Below are positions 15,896 to 23,752 of a stretch of 24,590 bases of DNA, one piece after another (positions within the stretch are counted from its first letter, which is position 1; each line of letters begins with the position of its first letter). Source of the stretch: DATJXG01 sp035500455. GTDB lineage: Bacteria; Acidobacteriota; Terriglobia; Terriglobales; Acidobacteriaceae. The DNA lies in NCBI GenBank assembly GCA_035500455.1, contig DATJXG010000085.1, positions 1 to 24,590 on the forward strand. The letters run 5' to 3'. A program made the position numbers and the translations under genes. Below the pieces are notes generated by a model. The model was not told the DNA's origin and made no database searches. It worked only from the letters and a program-made list of their open reading frames with translations.

Positions 15896-16885
15896 CTACC
15901 CCTGCGGCTGCCCGCTGTCCCGCTTCACCCAGCGGTACGCCGCCGCCGAGTTCTTCCAGAAATACTTCTCCGCCACCGCGCGTCCCTTGCCCATAAAATA
16001 CTCACGCACCAGCCGGAATTCCACTTCGTACGGCGCCCACTGATCGCTGTTCGGCCAGTCGCTGCCATAAAGTAGCCGGTCTTCCCCGAAGATGTCGAAC
16101 AACTCATCCAGCCGCGCGCGATAAAAACTGAGCTGCTCGGGAATCTTTCCCTCCACCCGGCGCAAAACCTCGGAGATCTTAACGTATACCTGCGGGCGCT
16201 TCCCCAGTTCCCGCAAATCTGCTTGGTAGCTTTTGAGCGCCCCCGCCTCGGTCGGAACCGCGAGCTGTGGCAGGTGGTCAATCACCACCCGCAGCCCCGG
16301 CGCCTGGTCGGTAAGCCGCACCACGTCGGCAATGAGCGCCGGATTGGGGTTTGCCGTATCCATCTCAAGCCCCGCCTCCGCCAGGCCGCGCAGATCGGAG
16401 ACAAACTCCGGCCGGGAAAGCTCGGCCCCCAGGTCACGGTTCCACAAATTGCCGTAGCGAATCCCGCGAAACAGCGGATTACGGTGGAAACGTTCCAGCT
16501 GCTTTCGAAACTCCGGCTTCCCGGGCTCCAGGTTGCCCACCGTCCCGACGATGATCTTGTCCTTCGCCGCTACATCCAGCACCCACTGATTGTCTTCCAG
16601 CCAGGGGCTCGCCTCAACTTCAATCGCCCCGACTACCCCCAGCGGCACCGCAATCCCCCGGTAACGATCCGGTAGCGCCGGCTGGTAAAGAATCCCATCC
16701 TGCTTCGTCGGCCAGGGCACGCCCTGTGGCCGCCTGGGATCGAACAGATGGATGTGCGTGTCGATGATGGGGAACCCGAGGCGATCTTCAGGCGCAGCGC
16801 TGGCGGCGGCATCCAACTCCCGTCCCAGGCAGGAGTATCCCGCCGCTGCCCCCGTAACCAGGGTAAGAAAAGTTCTGCGATTCAT
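15896..16885 (-). CDS. amidohydrolase-2 family lactonase-like protein, exported
   Basis: About 329 residues from ATG 16885; a GTG three codons upstream is also possible. The N-terminus MNRRTFLTLVTGAAAG is a Tat-like signal. The amidohydrolase TIM-barrel motifs are visible: THIHLFD (H44, H46) near the N-terminus, VVIDHLPQ in the middle, and LLYGSDWPNS near the C-terminus, supplying the conserved His and Asp. The segment DPRRPQGVPWPT and overall length resemble the L-fuconolactonase/2-pyrone-dicarboxylate lactonase branch, so it likely hydrolyses a sugar lactone; this is family inference. It lies upstream of the GH127 gene on the same strand, which fits a two-gene sugar-degradation unit. Confidence 0.82.
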   Translation of the reverse strand: MNRRTFLTLVTGAAAGYSCLGRELDAAASAAPEDRLGFPIIDTHIHLFDPRRPQGVPWPTKQDGILYQPALPDRYRGIAVPLGVVGAIEVEASPWLEDNQWVLDVAAKDKIIVGTVGNLEPGKPEFRKQLERFHRNPLFRGIRYGNLWNRDLGAELSRPEFVSDLRGLAEAGLEMDTANPNPALIADVVRLTDQAPGLRVVIDHLPQLAVPTEAGALKSYQADLRELGKRPQVYVKISEVLRRVEGKIPEQLSFYRARLDELFDIFGEDRLLYGSDWPNSDQWAPYEVEFRLVREYFMGKGRAVAEKYFWKNSAAAYRWVKRDSGQPQG

Positions 16886-17327
16886 CCGCCTCACAAAAAC
16901 GTCGCTTCGAGGAAGCCAGGAATCTGGTCTTGAGCCGCAGCCCCACCCTCAGAAAAGATTTCCACAGCTTCCCTTGTGATGTTCGTCACATCTGCATTGT
17001 CGTCGCTCGTGGCACCATGATCCCATGCTGAACCTTGCTGTCTTCGACCAGCACTTACGGCTAAGATATCAGCTAAGAATCGCAGCCCGGTCGCATTTCA
17101 AGACGGGTCACCTGCACTTATCTGCAACGGGCCTTCCCTCCGATCCTTCCCGAGTGATCCAGGAAACCGCCCACCTGATGCAACTCCGATTGCACCTGGA
17201 AGCGCAGACCGATTCCCTTGCGCCCTGGAGATCGTCACTTGCGCAGGCCATTCCCGGCAACACATCGGTGCGCCAGGCCTGATCACCGGGGGGAAGGAAA
17301 GATGAAAACCCAAGGCTGATCTGACCC
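16886..17327. other. 442-bp stretch with no supported gene
   Basis: Short frames exist on both strands (for example 17025-17282 plus and 17098-17313 minus), but none has a ribosome-binding site, recognisable domain or conserved-looking composition. The promoter of the amidohydrolase operon must lie in its lower-numbered part, but I see no convincing boxes. Confidence 0.5.
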
Positions 17328-17516
17328 CTACTTCGCTTCCGCAGCTTTCAGGTCCTCGGTCAGGACAAAAAATACATGGCCCTCGGGATCGCAGCGGAAA
17401 GCGGAAAGTTCGGCTCCTACTTTGCTGGTTTTTTCTCCCTCGGAGACGCGAATCTCCCGCTGCTCAAATACCGGGGCAACCCGGGAACTTTTGCAAATGG
17501 GGCAAACGACTACCAC
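17328..17516 (-). CDS. small zinc-ribbon protein
   Basis: 62 residues from a GTG start, supported by GAGGA about six bases upstream. It begins VVVCPICKSS, with a CxxC knuckle, and has a second possible knuckle FRCDPEGHVFF (Cys and His), suggesting one structural zinc. The C-terminus is ELKA-like and charged (TEDLKAAEAK). Function unknown; small zinc ribbons like this often bind nucleic acid or a partner protein. It starts 66 bp after the end of the CheB-CheR gene on the same strand, so it is probably the last gene of that transcript. The length is complete, with a proper stop. Confidence 0.6.
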   Translation of the reverse strand: MVVVCPICKSSRVAPVFEQREIRVSEGEKTSKVGAELSAFRCDPEGHVFFVLTEDLKAAEAK

Positions 17517-17582
17517 AGCTTCCTCGTTCAGCTTCCAGCCAGGGCCGGGTGGAGATGCCGGGCGGACAACCGGCCTGTCCTA

Positions 17583-20531
17583 CTATTTCTTCGTTACATC
17601 GTCAATCGACAGCAGAATCAGATACTGTCCTGCCTGCGGTTCGATACGGCGGGCGTTGAGCATCATCGTGCGCTCTCCGAGATGGGGGAAGACATGGCTC
17701 ACTTCGAAATTCTGCACCCGCCCGTTGTTGGGCAGGACTTTTTCCAGCAGCTCGCGCAGCCTGGGGACGTCCCACTGCCGATCGCCCAGTTCGTAAACCA
17801 GGCGCTTCTCGATTTCTTCCCGTGTGACGCCGAAGGTCGTATAAAACGCCTGGTTCGCCACTGCCACCCGCAGGTCGCCGTCCAGAATCAGGTTCGCCTC
17901 ACGGCCGTTGTCAATCAGTTCCTCCCCGTAACGCAGCAGGAAGTCGATTTGCCGCCTTAACGCATCGATGTTCTCGAAGCTCACCACCGCGCCGTCGATC
18001 TTGTTGTCCCAGGTCTTGTAGGGCCGCACCCGCATCTGGTACCACGACCCACTTTGGCTCTCCCTCACTTCGCGGTCGTGGGGCGTCACCGTGTCGATGG
18101 TTTCGCGCGCCGCCTGCCCCAGGTCGTTCACATTCAGGTTGGGCCGGATTTCACTCAAGCGCCGTCCTACGTCCCCCGGCAGCAGGTTGAGCAGCTTCTG
18201 CGCCGGTGTCGTAAAGCGCCGGATGCGCAGTTCCAGGTCCACGATCACCACCGGCAGCGTCACATTGCCCAGCAGGTTGAGCAGGTCGTTGTTCACCGCC
18301 GTCAATTCCACGTTGCGGTTTTGCAGTTCCTCGTTGAGCGTGGTCAGCTCCTCGTTGGTGGACTGCAACTCCTCCTTGGCTGTCTCCAGCTCTTCATTCG
18401 TGCTCTGCAGCTCCTCGTTGGCCGAGAGCACCTCTTCGTTGGCCGCCCGGAATTCCTCCGTCGTGGTCTCGTGCTCTCCGATCAGCGATTGGAACTGCTC
18501 TCGCAGTTGCTCCATTTCGTTTTTCAGCCGGGCTTGTTCCCGCGAGGCGCCGTCGCGCGCCTTGCCTTCCCGCTTCTTCTCTGCCCGGCCGGCCGCCTGA
18601 GCCGCAACCCCCTCCTCAAACACAATCACGTAATAACGTTCGTTTGCGGAAGCGCCCTGCAGCGGCATGACCTCCAGGTTCACCATGCGGCTATGCCCGT
18701 TGGACTGCACCTCTACGCCTTCTTTGCGCACCGTGGTTTGCGTCTTTTTCGCCTTGGCCAGCGCCGCCCGCAGGTCCACCAGCAGCCCTTCCCGCGCCAT
18801 CTTGGACAAACTGAACGTAGGCTGGCCCGCGGCCGGCTCCAGGTACGGTCCCGTCTTGCCCCGCAGATGCACAATCTCCATATCGTCGTTCACCACAACG
18901 CTGGCCGGCACAAAGCGGTTCACCAGCAGCCGTTCCGCTTCTTTTTCCACCGCAAAAGCAGGGTGCGACTCCTGCGCCTGCTTGGCATCCTCCCCGCGCC
19001 GAATGCCGAAATCCATCCCGCCGAAATGAGTCATCAGGCGGCCGCTCGATCTCTTCTTCTGGAAAATCTTGCTTTTTCTGTCCAGTGGAACGAAGTACTC
19101 GGAGAATTTTCCCAGGCTTTCCGCTTCGCCCAGCAACAGATAGCCGTCGGGTTTGAGCGCATAGTGAAAGGTCGGCAGCACCCGTTTCTGCAGCACCGGT
19201 CCCAGATAGATCAGCAGGTTCCGGCAACTGATGAGATCGAGGTTGGAAAACGGCGGGTCCTTGGCTACGTTCTGCCGGGCGAAGATGCACATGTCCCGCA
19301 CCGGCTTCACGATCTGGTATCCCCCATCCAGCCGCAGGAAAAAGCGCCGCAGCCGCTCCGGCGACAATTCCGCCACCAGCGCCCCCGAGTACAGCCCCGC
19401 CCGCGCCCGGTCGAGCGCGCCGTCGCTGATGTCGGTGGCGAAGATCTGAAAGGGAACCTGGCCAAGCCGGACTTTGGCGGTTTGCCCCGTCTCCAGCCAC
19501 AGATACTCCAGCATCGCCATGGCCAGCGAGTACGCCTCTTCGCCGGTGGAGCACCCCGGCACCCATACCCGCACCGTGCCTTTCCGCGGCTGCTTGAACA
19601 TCGAAGGAAATACGTATTTGCGCAATGCCTCAAAGGCTGCGGGATCGCGGAAGAACCCGGTCACGTGGATCAGTATGTCTCCATAAAGCTCATCCACTTC
19701 TCCCGGCGTGTTGCGCGCCAGGCGGACGTAGCTTTTCAGGTCTTGCAGCTTGTGCAGCACCATGCGGCGCTTGATCCGCCGCTGCAGGGTGGTCTGCTTG
19801 TAGTGGGTGAAGTCCACTCCGGTGGCATCGCGCAGCAGTTGCAGCAGCGCTTCCATCTGGTCTCCCGGCTCCAGGTCGGGCTGTTCGAGGATCGCCGGCG
19901 TCAGATAAGGGTGTTTCGCCACGCGCGTCAGTTCTTTGGCAATCTCCGCCGGCGGCAGCACGAAATCCACGCTGCCGGAGCTCACCGCGTTGTGCGGCAT
20001 GCTGTCATATTTCGCGCTGTCTGCATCCTGGGCAAAGGTGATTCCCCCCGCCGCTTTCACCGCCCGCGAACCTTCCGTGCCGTCCGAGGCCGTGCCCGAA
20101 AGAATCACGCTGATGGCGCGGTTGCCTCGCGCCTCCGCCAGGGAACGCAGAAAATGATCGATCGGCAGGTGCTGCCCGCGGGTCAGCACCCGCGGCGCCA
20201 GCCGCAGCGCTCCATCCTTCAGCGCCATCCTGGCGTTGGGCGGCATCACATAAATGTGGTCCGGCCGCACCACCGTGTTGTCGGTGACTTCGGCAATCGG
20301 AATTTTGGTGGTTCGCGAGAGAATTTCGCGCAGATCGCTGTGGTGCTTGGGATCGAGGTGCTGCACCAGCACGAAGGCCATGCCGGTCTTCTCCGGCAGG
20401 CGGCGCAGCAGTTCGGAAAAAGCTTCCAGGCCTCCAGCCGAGGCCCCAATGCCGACAACCGGAAAAGTCTGCGAGTTGGCTTTCGCGGGGGCGGCGTCAT
20501 TGCGCCGCCTCGTGTTTGACGCGCTTTTCAT
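17583..20531 (-). CDS. CheB-CheR-PAS fusion signalling protein
   Basis: The product is 982 residues; ATG 20531 follows AAGGTGG. Residues about 22-205 are a CheB methylesterase with catalytic S31 (GIGASAGG), H58 (QHLDPKHHS) and D150 (GTASDGTEG), but without a receiver domain. Residues about 220-490 are a CheR methyltransferase (TLQRRIKRRM, SAM loop PGCSTGEEAYSLAMAML, LISCRNLLIYL). A coiled coil (about 650-745) of repeated NEEL heptads follows, then two PAS domains (about 748-850 and 860-980). Unlike many relatives it stops after the second PAS (LILLSIDDVTKK) with no histidine kinase. Such fusions are cytoplasmic and methylate or demethylate unknown targets or signal through PAS domains. No chemotaxis genes are nearby. 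Confidence 0.93.
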   Translation of the reverse strand: MKSASNTRRRNDAAPAKANSQTFPVVGIGASAGGLEAFSELLRRLPEKTGMAFVLVQHLDPKHHSDLREILSRTTKIPIAEVTDNTVVRPDHIYVMPPNARMALKDGALRLAPRVLTRGQHLPIDHFLRSLAEARGNRAISVILSGTASDGTEGSRAVKAAGGITFAQDADSAKYDSMPHNAVSSGSVDFVLPPAEIAKELTRVAKHPYLTPAILEQPDLEPGDQMEALLQLLRDATGVDFTHYKQTTLQRRIKRRMVLHKLQDLKSYVRLARNTPGEVDELYGDILIHVTGFFRDPAAFEALRKYVFPSMFKQPRKGTVRVWVPGCSTGEEAYSLAMAMLEYLWLETGQTAKVRLGQVPFQIFATDISDGALDRARAGLYSGALVAELSPERLRRFFLRLDGGYQIVKPVRDMCIFARQNVAKDPPFSNLDLISCRNLLIYLGPVLQKRVLPTFHYALKPDGYLLLGEAESLGKFSEYFVPLDRKSKIFQKKRSSGRLMTHFGGMDFGIRRGEDAKQAQESHPAFAVEKEAERLLVNRFVPASVVVNDDMEIVHLRGKTGPYLEPAAGQPTFSLSKMAREGLLVDLRAALAKAKKTQTTVRKEGVEVQSNGHSRMVNLEVMPLQGASANERYYVIVFEEGVAAQAAGRAEKKREGKARDGASREQARLKNEMEQLREQFQSLIGEHETTTEEFRAANEEVLSANEELQSTNEELETAKEELQSTNEELTTLNEELQNRNVELTAVNNDLLNLLGNVTLPVVIVDLELRIRRFTTPAQKLLNLLPGDVGRRLSEIRPNLNVNDLGQAARETIDTVTPHDREVRESQSGSWYQMRVRPYKTWDNKIDGAVVSFENIDALRRQIDFLLRYGEELIDNGREANLILDGDLRVAVANQAFYTTFGVTREEIEKRLVYELGDRQWDVPRLRELLEKVLPNNGRVQNFEVSHVFPHLGERTMMLNARRIEPQAGQYLILLSIDDVTKK

Positions 20532-20726
20532 GAGGCCACCTTAGAAAATACGATCGGCCCCTGGAACAAGCCCAAGCCCCCCTGGACCTGTATTACTCAG
20601 CCCAACTTAGACCGCTAACTATGATTGTAGTTCCTTGAAGAGTTCCGCGGCCATCCCGCAGCGAAATCTTAGTCCCGCCCTCCTGGAAGGTCAATCGACT
20701 CGCCCAGGGCCCTCCTTGGCCGTGCC

Positions 20727-20757
20727 AGTGGAAGAGCTTTATGCGTGATCTTCCACT
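20727..20757 (-). terminator. possible terminator behind the OmpA-family gene
   Basis: AGTGGAAG (20727-20734) and CTTCCACT (20750-20757) form an 8-bp stem with a 15-nt loop, about 20 bp downstream of the minus-strand stop at 20779. No T-tract follows, so a classical rho-independent signal is uncertain. Confidence 0.4.
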
Positions 20758-20778
20758 CTCCCTTCCACTTCAGCGAAC

Positions 20779-21768
20779 CTACCACTCCACCAGTTCAACC
20801 CGCCGGTTTTTGGCGCGTCCCTCTTCACTTTCATTCGACGCCACCGGCGAATAGACGCCGCAGCCAAAGGCGTCCAGCCGGCTAGCCGCGATGCCATACT
20901 TGCTGGCAAGTTCGCGCACCACGCTCGCCGCTCGCCGCCGGCTGAGATCGAGGTTGTAGTCCGGCTTCCCCTGGTTGTCAGTGTGCCCCACCACGTGCAG
21001 ACGGATCGACGGCTCCGCCTTCAGCAGCTTCGCGATCTCCTCCAGCGTGGGCTGCGATTCGGACTTCACCGCATCCTGATCGGTATCGAAGTAGATCCCG
21101 TAGAGCGCGACCTTGCCCGCGTCGTGAATGGCCTGCTTCATTTCGTCGGCATTCACGAATGTCATCTTCTTTTCCATCACATCGGGCGCAACCACCACCA
21201 ACTGCACCAGCACTCTGCCTTTTGAGACTTTTTGCCGCAGCCGCTCAGGAATCAACCCATCCTTATATGCAGTCACGAAAACCACGTAATAGGTCGGCTG
21301 CGCGTCCTTGCTCTTGCCCACCATCAGCCGTTCGTCGGCTTCGTCGTAGGCCAGAATCTGCATGAGATCACAGGCCTCGGCAGCCTGGTTGAAGACGGGC
21401 CCAAACCATCCTGGCTGCCCGGCGGCTTTTTCGTACTGCACCTCGATCCCAAGCCGCTGAAATTCCATCTTGTAGTTGCGAAACAGTTCCGCCGGGGTGC
21501 GGTCAGCGGGCGCGAGATAGGTGTAATAGCTCACCTGTCCCTCAATCGCCTTGCTCTTCTTATATGCCGGCGGGCTCAGGGTGGTCGGCGGCCCCAGCGG
21601 CAACAGATACTCATCAAACTTGGGCGCGCGGTAGCCCACCAGTTCGCTGCCTTCATAACGCTTCATGCCGGCCGGATCTTTGGAGCCGGCCACGTCCTGC
21701 GCGAAGGCGGAAACCATGAAAGAGCAAACGACAACCGTCAGAATGATTCGGAGCATTCGCAATGGCAT
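20779..21768 (-). CDS. OmpA-domain envelope protein with DUF4892-like N-terminal region
   Basis: About 329 residues from ATG 21768 (TTG 21774 and ATG 21756 are also in frame; none has a clear Shine-Dalgarno sequence). A signal peptide (MLRIILTVVVCSFMVSAFAQ) precedes the mature protein. The N-terminal domain contains SYYTYLAPADRTPAELFRNY and a PTYYVVFVTAY strand, resembling DUF4892. The C-terminal OmpA domain (about 225-329) has IYFDTDQDAVKSES, LHVVGHTDNQGKPDYN, LDLSRRRAASV and NRRVELVEW, with the Asp and Arg that bind peptidoglycan diaminopimelate. It probably links the outer membrane or periplasm to the cell wall. It is a single gene, with a repeat pair upstream. Confidence 0.88.
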   Translation of the reverse strand: MPLRMLRIILTVVVCSFMVSAFAQDVAGSKDPAGMKRYEGSELVGYRAPKFDEYLLPLGPPTTLSPPAYKKSKAIEGQVSYYTYLAPADRTPAELFRNYKMEFQRLGIEVQYEKAAGQPGWFGPVFNQAAEACDLMQILAYDEADERLMVGKSKDAQPTYYVVFVTAYKDGLIPERLRQKVSKGRVLVQLVVVAPDVMEKKMTFVNADEMKQAIHDAGKVALYGIYFDTDQDAVKSESQPTLEEIAKLLKAEPSIRLHVVGHTDNQGKPDYNLDLSRRRAASVVRELASKYGIAASRLDAFGCGVYSPVASNESEEGRAKNRRVELVEW

Positions 21769-22234
21769 GCCCAAGAGTGTAGTTCCAGCAGAGAGAACTT
21801 TTCCAGCACTGATTGAGACAAGGCGCGCTCAGAGCGGAGGATGCCTTCGGTGGCAGAAGCTGTGTTCAGAGGTTACGACCCTTGCTCCTCTATCGCGAAC
21901 TGTCATCCTGAGCGAAGCGAAGGACCCATGCGTGCGTCACGCGGTAGAGAACCGGCCAGGCGTTTCCTCGGTGCTCCATCCAGCGCGCACAAGAGAATGC
22001 CTCGAAGCGCCGCCGCAGATCAATGCGGACGTGGGGTCCTTCGCTTCGCTCAGGATGACAGTTCACATTTTCGTCTGACTGCAAAAGGCTCAGCCTCTCA
22101 GGCTGGGGAGGGGTGGCCCAGCGGCTTCAGCGCTGCGATAAACCCGCTTCCTTTTGAGCGGCTTTAGCCGCCGTTCCCCGCCTCATGTGTTACCTTATCC
22201 CCGCCCCAAATTCTGATGAAAAGGTGAGAACAAC
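21769..22234. other. 466-bp divergent intergenic region made largely of repeats
   Basis: Besides the 31-bp inverted pair it contains a stretch at about 22090-22180 with GGCTCAGCC and GCGGCTTTAGCCGC palindromes, a common acidobacterial repeat style. Short frames here carry the repeat sequence and are not genes. The ThuA gene has AAGGTGAG (22221-22228) as ribosome-binding site; no clear promoter was found. Confidence 0.6.
21897..22064. repeat. REP-like inverted pair, 31-bp perfect arms
   Basis: Arms 21897-21927 and 22034-22064 are perfect reverse complements over 31 bases, with core TGAGCGAAGCGAAGGACCC, around a 106-bp spacer. The pair sits in the divergent region between the OmpA-family gene and the ThuA gene. 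It looks like a non-autonomous repeat unit. Confidence 0.9.
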
Positions 22235-23089
22235 GTGCGCCCAATCAAAACCACCATCTTCCTGCTCTCGTTTTTAACCACCTTCGCTCTCGCCCAGGAC
22301 GCCCCCGTCGATCCCTCGGTCGCCCCTCCGCCGCATGCTCACACCATCCATCTCAAGCACGTGCTGGTCATCGGCGAGACCAAGGGCTGGGAGCACGACT
22401 CCATCTCCGACGCCATGGCCGCCATCTACAACATGGGCCACGACAGCGGCCTCTGGGACACCATGCTGCGCACCGACACCGAACTCATCACCAAAAAAGA
22501 CCTCGGCGGCAGAAACACCAAGAACCTCGACTACTTCGACGCCCTGATCTTCGTCAGCACCACCGGCGAACTCGATATGGACGACAGCCAGAAGAAAGAC
22601 ATGATGTCCTTCATCCATGACGACGGCAAAGGCTTCGTCGGCGTGCACGCCGCCCTCGACACCAACTACAAGTGGCCCGAGTACGGCGAAATGATCGGCG
22701 GCTGGTTCGACCAGCATCCCTGGATGACTTTCAACGCGCCCATCATCAACGAAGACCCCAGCTTCCCCGCCGTCCGCCACTTCCCCAAAGAATTCGTGAA
22801 GTGGGACGAGATCTACCAGCCGAAAGATTGGTCGCGCGACAAGGTAAACGTACTGCTCAGCCTCGATCCCAACAAGCTCAACTACAACAACCCCCGCGTG
22901 CACCGCACCGACCACGATTTCGCCGTAGCCTGGTCGAAGATGTACGGCAAAGGCCGCGTTTTCTATTCCACCCTCGGCCACACCCAGGAAAGCTGGAGCG
23001 ACCCCGACATCCGCAAAATGTACTTCGAGGCGATCAAGTGGGCGCTGGGCATGACCGAAGGTAGCACGACGTCCCATCCGCGCCCGTGA
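22235..23089 (+). CDS. secreted ThuA-domain protein
   Basis: 284 residues from GTG 22235, preceded by AAGGTGAG. A signal peptide (MRPIKTTIFLLSFLTTFALA, cleaved before QDAP) is clear. The ThuA fold, a glutamine-amidotransferase-like Rossmann domain, shows VLVIGETKGWEHDSI, YFDALIFVSTTGE, KGFVGVHAALDTNY, WFDQHPWMTF, DEIYQP, HRTDHDFAVAWSKMYGKGRV and YSTLGHTQESW. ThuA proteins are linked to trehalose and other sugar metabolism, and secreted ThuA domains occur in Acidobacteria and Planctomycetes, but the reaction is not established. Length is typical. It ends before a GC-rich hairpin pair that may serve as terminator. Confidence 0.88.
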   Translation: MRPIKTTIFLLSFLTTFALAQDAPVDPSVAPPPHAHTIHLKHVLVIGETKGWEHDSISDAMAAIYNMGHDSGLWDTMLRTDTELITKKDLGGRNTKNLDYFDALIFVSTTGELDMDDSQKKDMMSFIHDDGKGFVGVHAALDTNYKWPEYGEMIGGWFDQHPWMTFNAPIINEDPSFPAVRHFPKEFVKWDEIYQPKDWSRDKVNVLLSLDPNKLNYNNPRVHRTDHDFAVAWSKMYGKGRVFYSTLGHTQESWSDPDIRKMYFEAIKWALGMTEGSTTSHPRP

Positions 23090-23121
23090 AAGATCGTCGC
23101 TTCGTCGTTTTGATGTAGGCG

Positions 23122-23292
23122 CCGGGGTGCCCCAGGTCTCGCCGGTGTTGCGAGACCTGGGAACAGTGTCTGGGGGAATACGTCGAGTGTGCCCGCGAGA
23201 ACCGCGCCCGAGTGAAACGAAGACCAAGAGGCGAGGAGAAGGAGGCCCACCCTCCCAGGTCTCGCAAAGGGAGCGAGACCCGGGGCACCCGG
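23122..23292. repeat. paired hairpin repeat behind the ThuA gene
   Basis: CCCAGGTCTCGC (23131-23142) and GCGAGACCTGGG (23150-23161) form a perfect 12-bp hairpin with a 7-nt loop. A second copy at 23254-23284 forms a similar hairpin with one mismatch. The outer parts (GGGGTGCCCC at 23124-23133 and GGGGCACCC at 23282-23290) are also inverted, so the whole block is nested. It may terminate ThuA transcription and protect the 3' end, but there is no T-tract. Confidence 0.75.
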
Positions 23293-23566
23293 CCATAACC
23301 AAGCCGACTTGCGCCAAGCCATCCAGGCTGTTCTCCGCGCCCTCGGCGCCGCTCCTCCGCGATCTCGGCGTTTTAAGGTTTTCGCCCCCAGCCACTGTCA
23401 GACCATAGTGTGGTAACAGACATGTACATACATCCAAGAACACTGACAGCATGGCGATTGGGCCGGCCGAGCGGGGAATCTATCCCCGCTTCTGCGCGGA
23501 ATTTCCGAATCGGAACTGAATCCCAATTTTCTTTCGACGGCTTGTAATCTCATCCGGGAAGGCAGC
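23293..23566. other. non-coding stretch before the tRNA-like gene
   Basis: No supported gene. It contains a perfect 8-bp hairpin, AGCGGGGA / TCCCCGCT (23470-23490, 5-nt loop), and a CTGTCAG / CTGACAG inverted pair around about 23400-23450. Functions unknown. Confidence 0.5.
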
Positions 23567-23572
23567 TACAAT
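23567..23572 (+). promoter_or_regulatory. possible -10 box of the 8/4 tRNA gene
   Basis: TACAAT lies 21 bases before the predicted tRNA 5' end. TTGTAA at 23542-23547 is a candidate -35, but the 19-bp spacer is long. Confidence 0.35.
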
Positions 23573-23593
23573 CTCCCAGTGCGGATGACGTCT

Positions 23594-23682
23594 GGAGAGT
23601 GTTGCCAGTGGGTACTGGACGGCGTCCGCGAAACGTCGAGTGGCTTTAGCCAGCCATTAGGGTTCGACTCCCTCACTCTCCG
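23594..23682 (+). tRNA. 8/4-type tRNA (tRNA-Sec/Ser-like), predicted anticodon GCG
   Basis: An 8-bp acceptor GGAGAGTG (23594-23601) pairs perfectly with CACTCTCC (23674-23681), and discriminator G follows at 23682, with no encoded CCA. The T-arm has only four pairs, AGGG / CCCT (23659-23662, 23670-23673), around loop TTCGACT, giving the 12-bp 8/4 acceptor branch. The D-arm is CCAGT-GGGT-ACTGG (23605-23618), a long stem with a 4-nt loop as in bacterial tRNA-Sec. The anticodon stem GGCGT / ACGTC (one G-U pair) holds loop CCGCGAA, hence anticodon GCG with C at position 33. The variable arm is TGGC-TTTA-GCCA (23641-23652). Long variable arm and discriminator G fit seryl-tRNA synthetase recognition. 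tRNAs of 8/4 and 9/3 shape are reported from Acidobacteria as possible suppressor or regulatory RNAs. Confidence 0.75.
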
Positions 23683-23719
23683 CGCGGTCACTCGACCATA
23701 ACGCGCCTGCCTATACCTC

Positions 23720-23747
23720 TTGACAATTCCGCCCGCCGGTCTATGAT
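23720..23747 (+). promoter_or_regulatory. strong sigma70-type promoter of a small RNA
   Basis: Consensus TTGACA (23720-23725), a 16-bp spacer and TATGAT (23742-23747). Transcription is expected to begin at about 23752-23755. This is the best-matching promoter in the window. Confidence 0.75.
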
Positions 23748-23752
23748 TGAAG

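Noticed and set aside
17025..17282. 85-codon plus-strand frame downstream of a plausible ATG
   Set aside because: No Shine-Dalgarno sequence, no domain or secretion signal, and overlapping frames of equal length on the other strand.
18054..20519. 821-codon open frame on the plus strand opposite the CheB-CheR-PAS gene
   Set aside because: It is the GC-rich antisense shadow of a gene with clear catalytic motifs; its translation is His/Arg/Gln-rich with no domain and no ribosome-binding site.
22274..23452. 392-codon minus-strand frame across the ThuA gene
   Set aside because: Antisense to a gene with a signal peptide and conserved motifs; it also runs through the hairpin repeats.
23682..23706. 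GCGCG/CGCGC hairpin directly after the 8/4 tRNA as a terminator
   Set aside because: Only five pairs, a 15-nt loop and no T-tract, and it would overlap the discriminator base.
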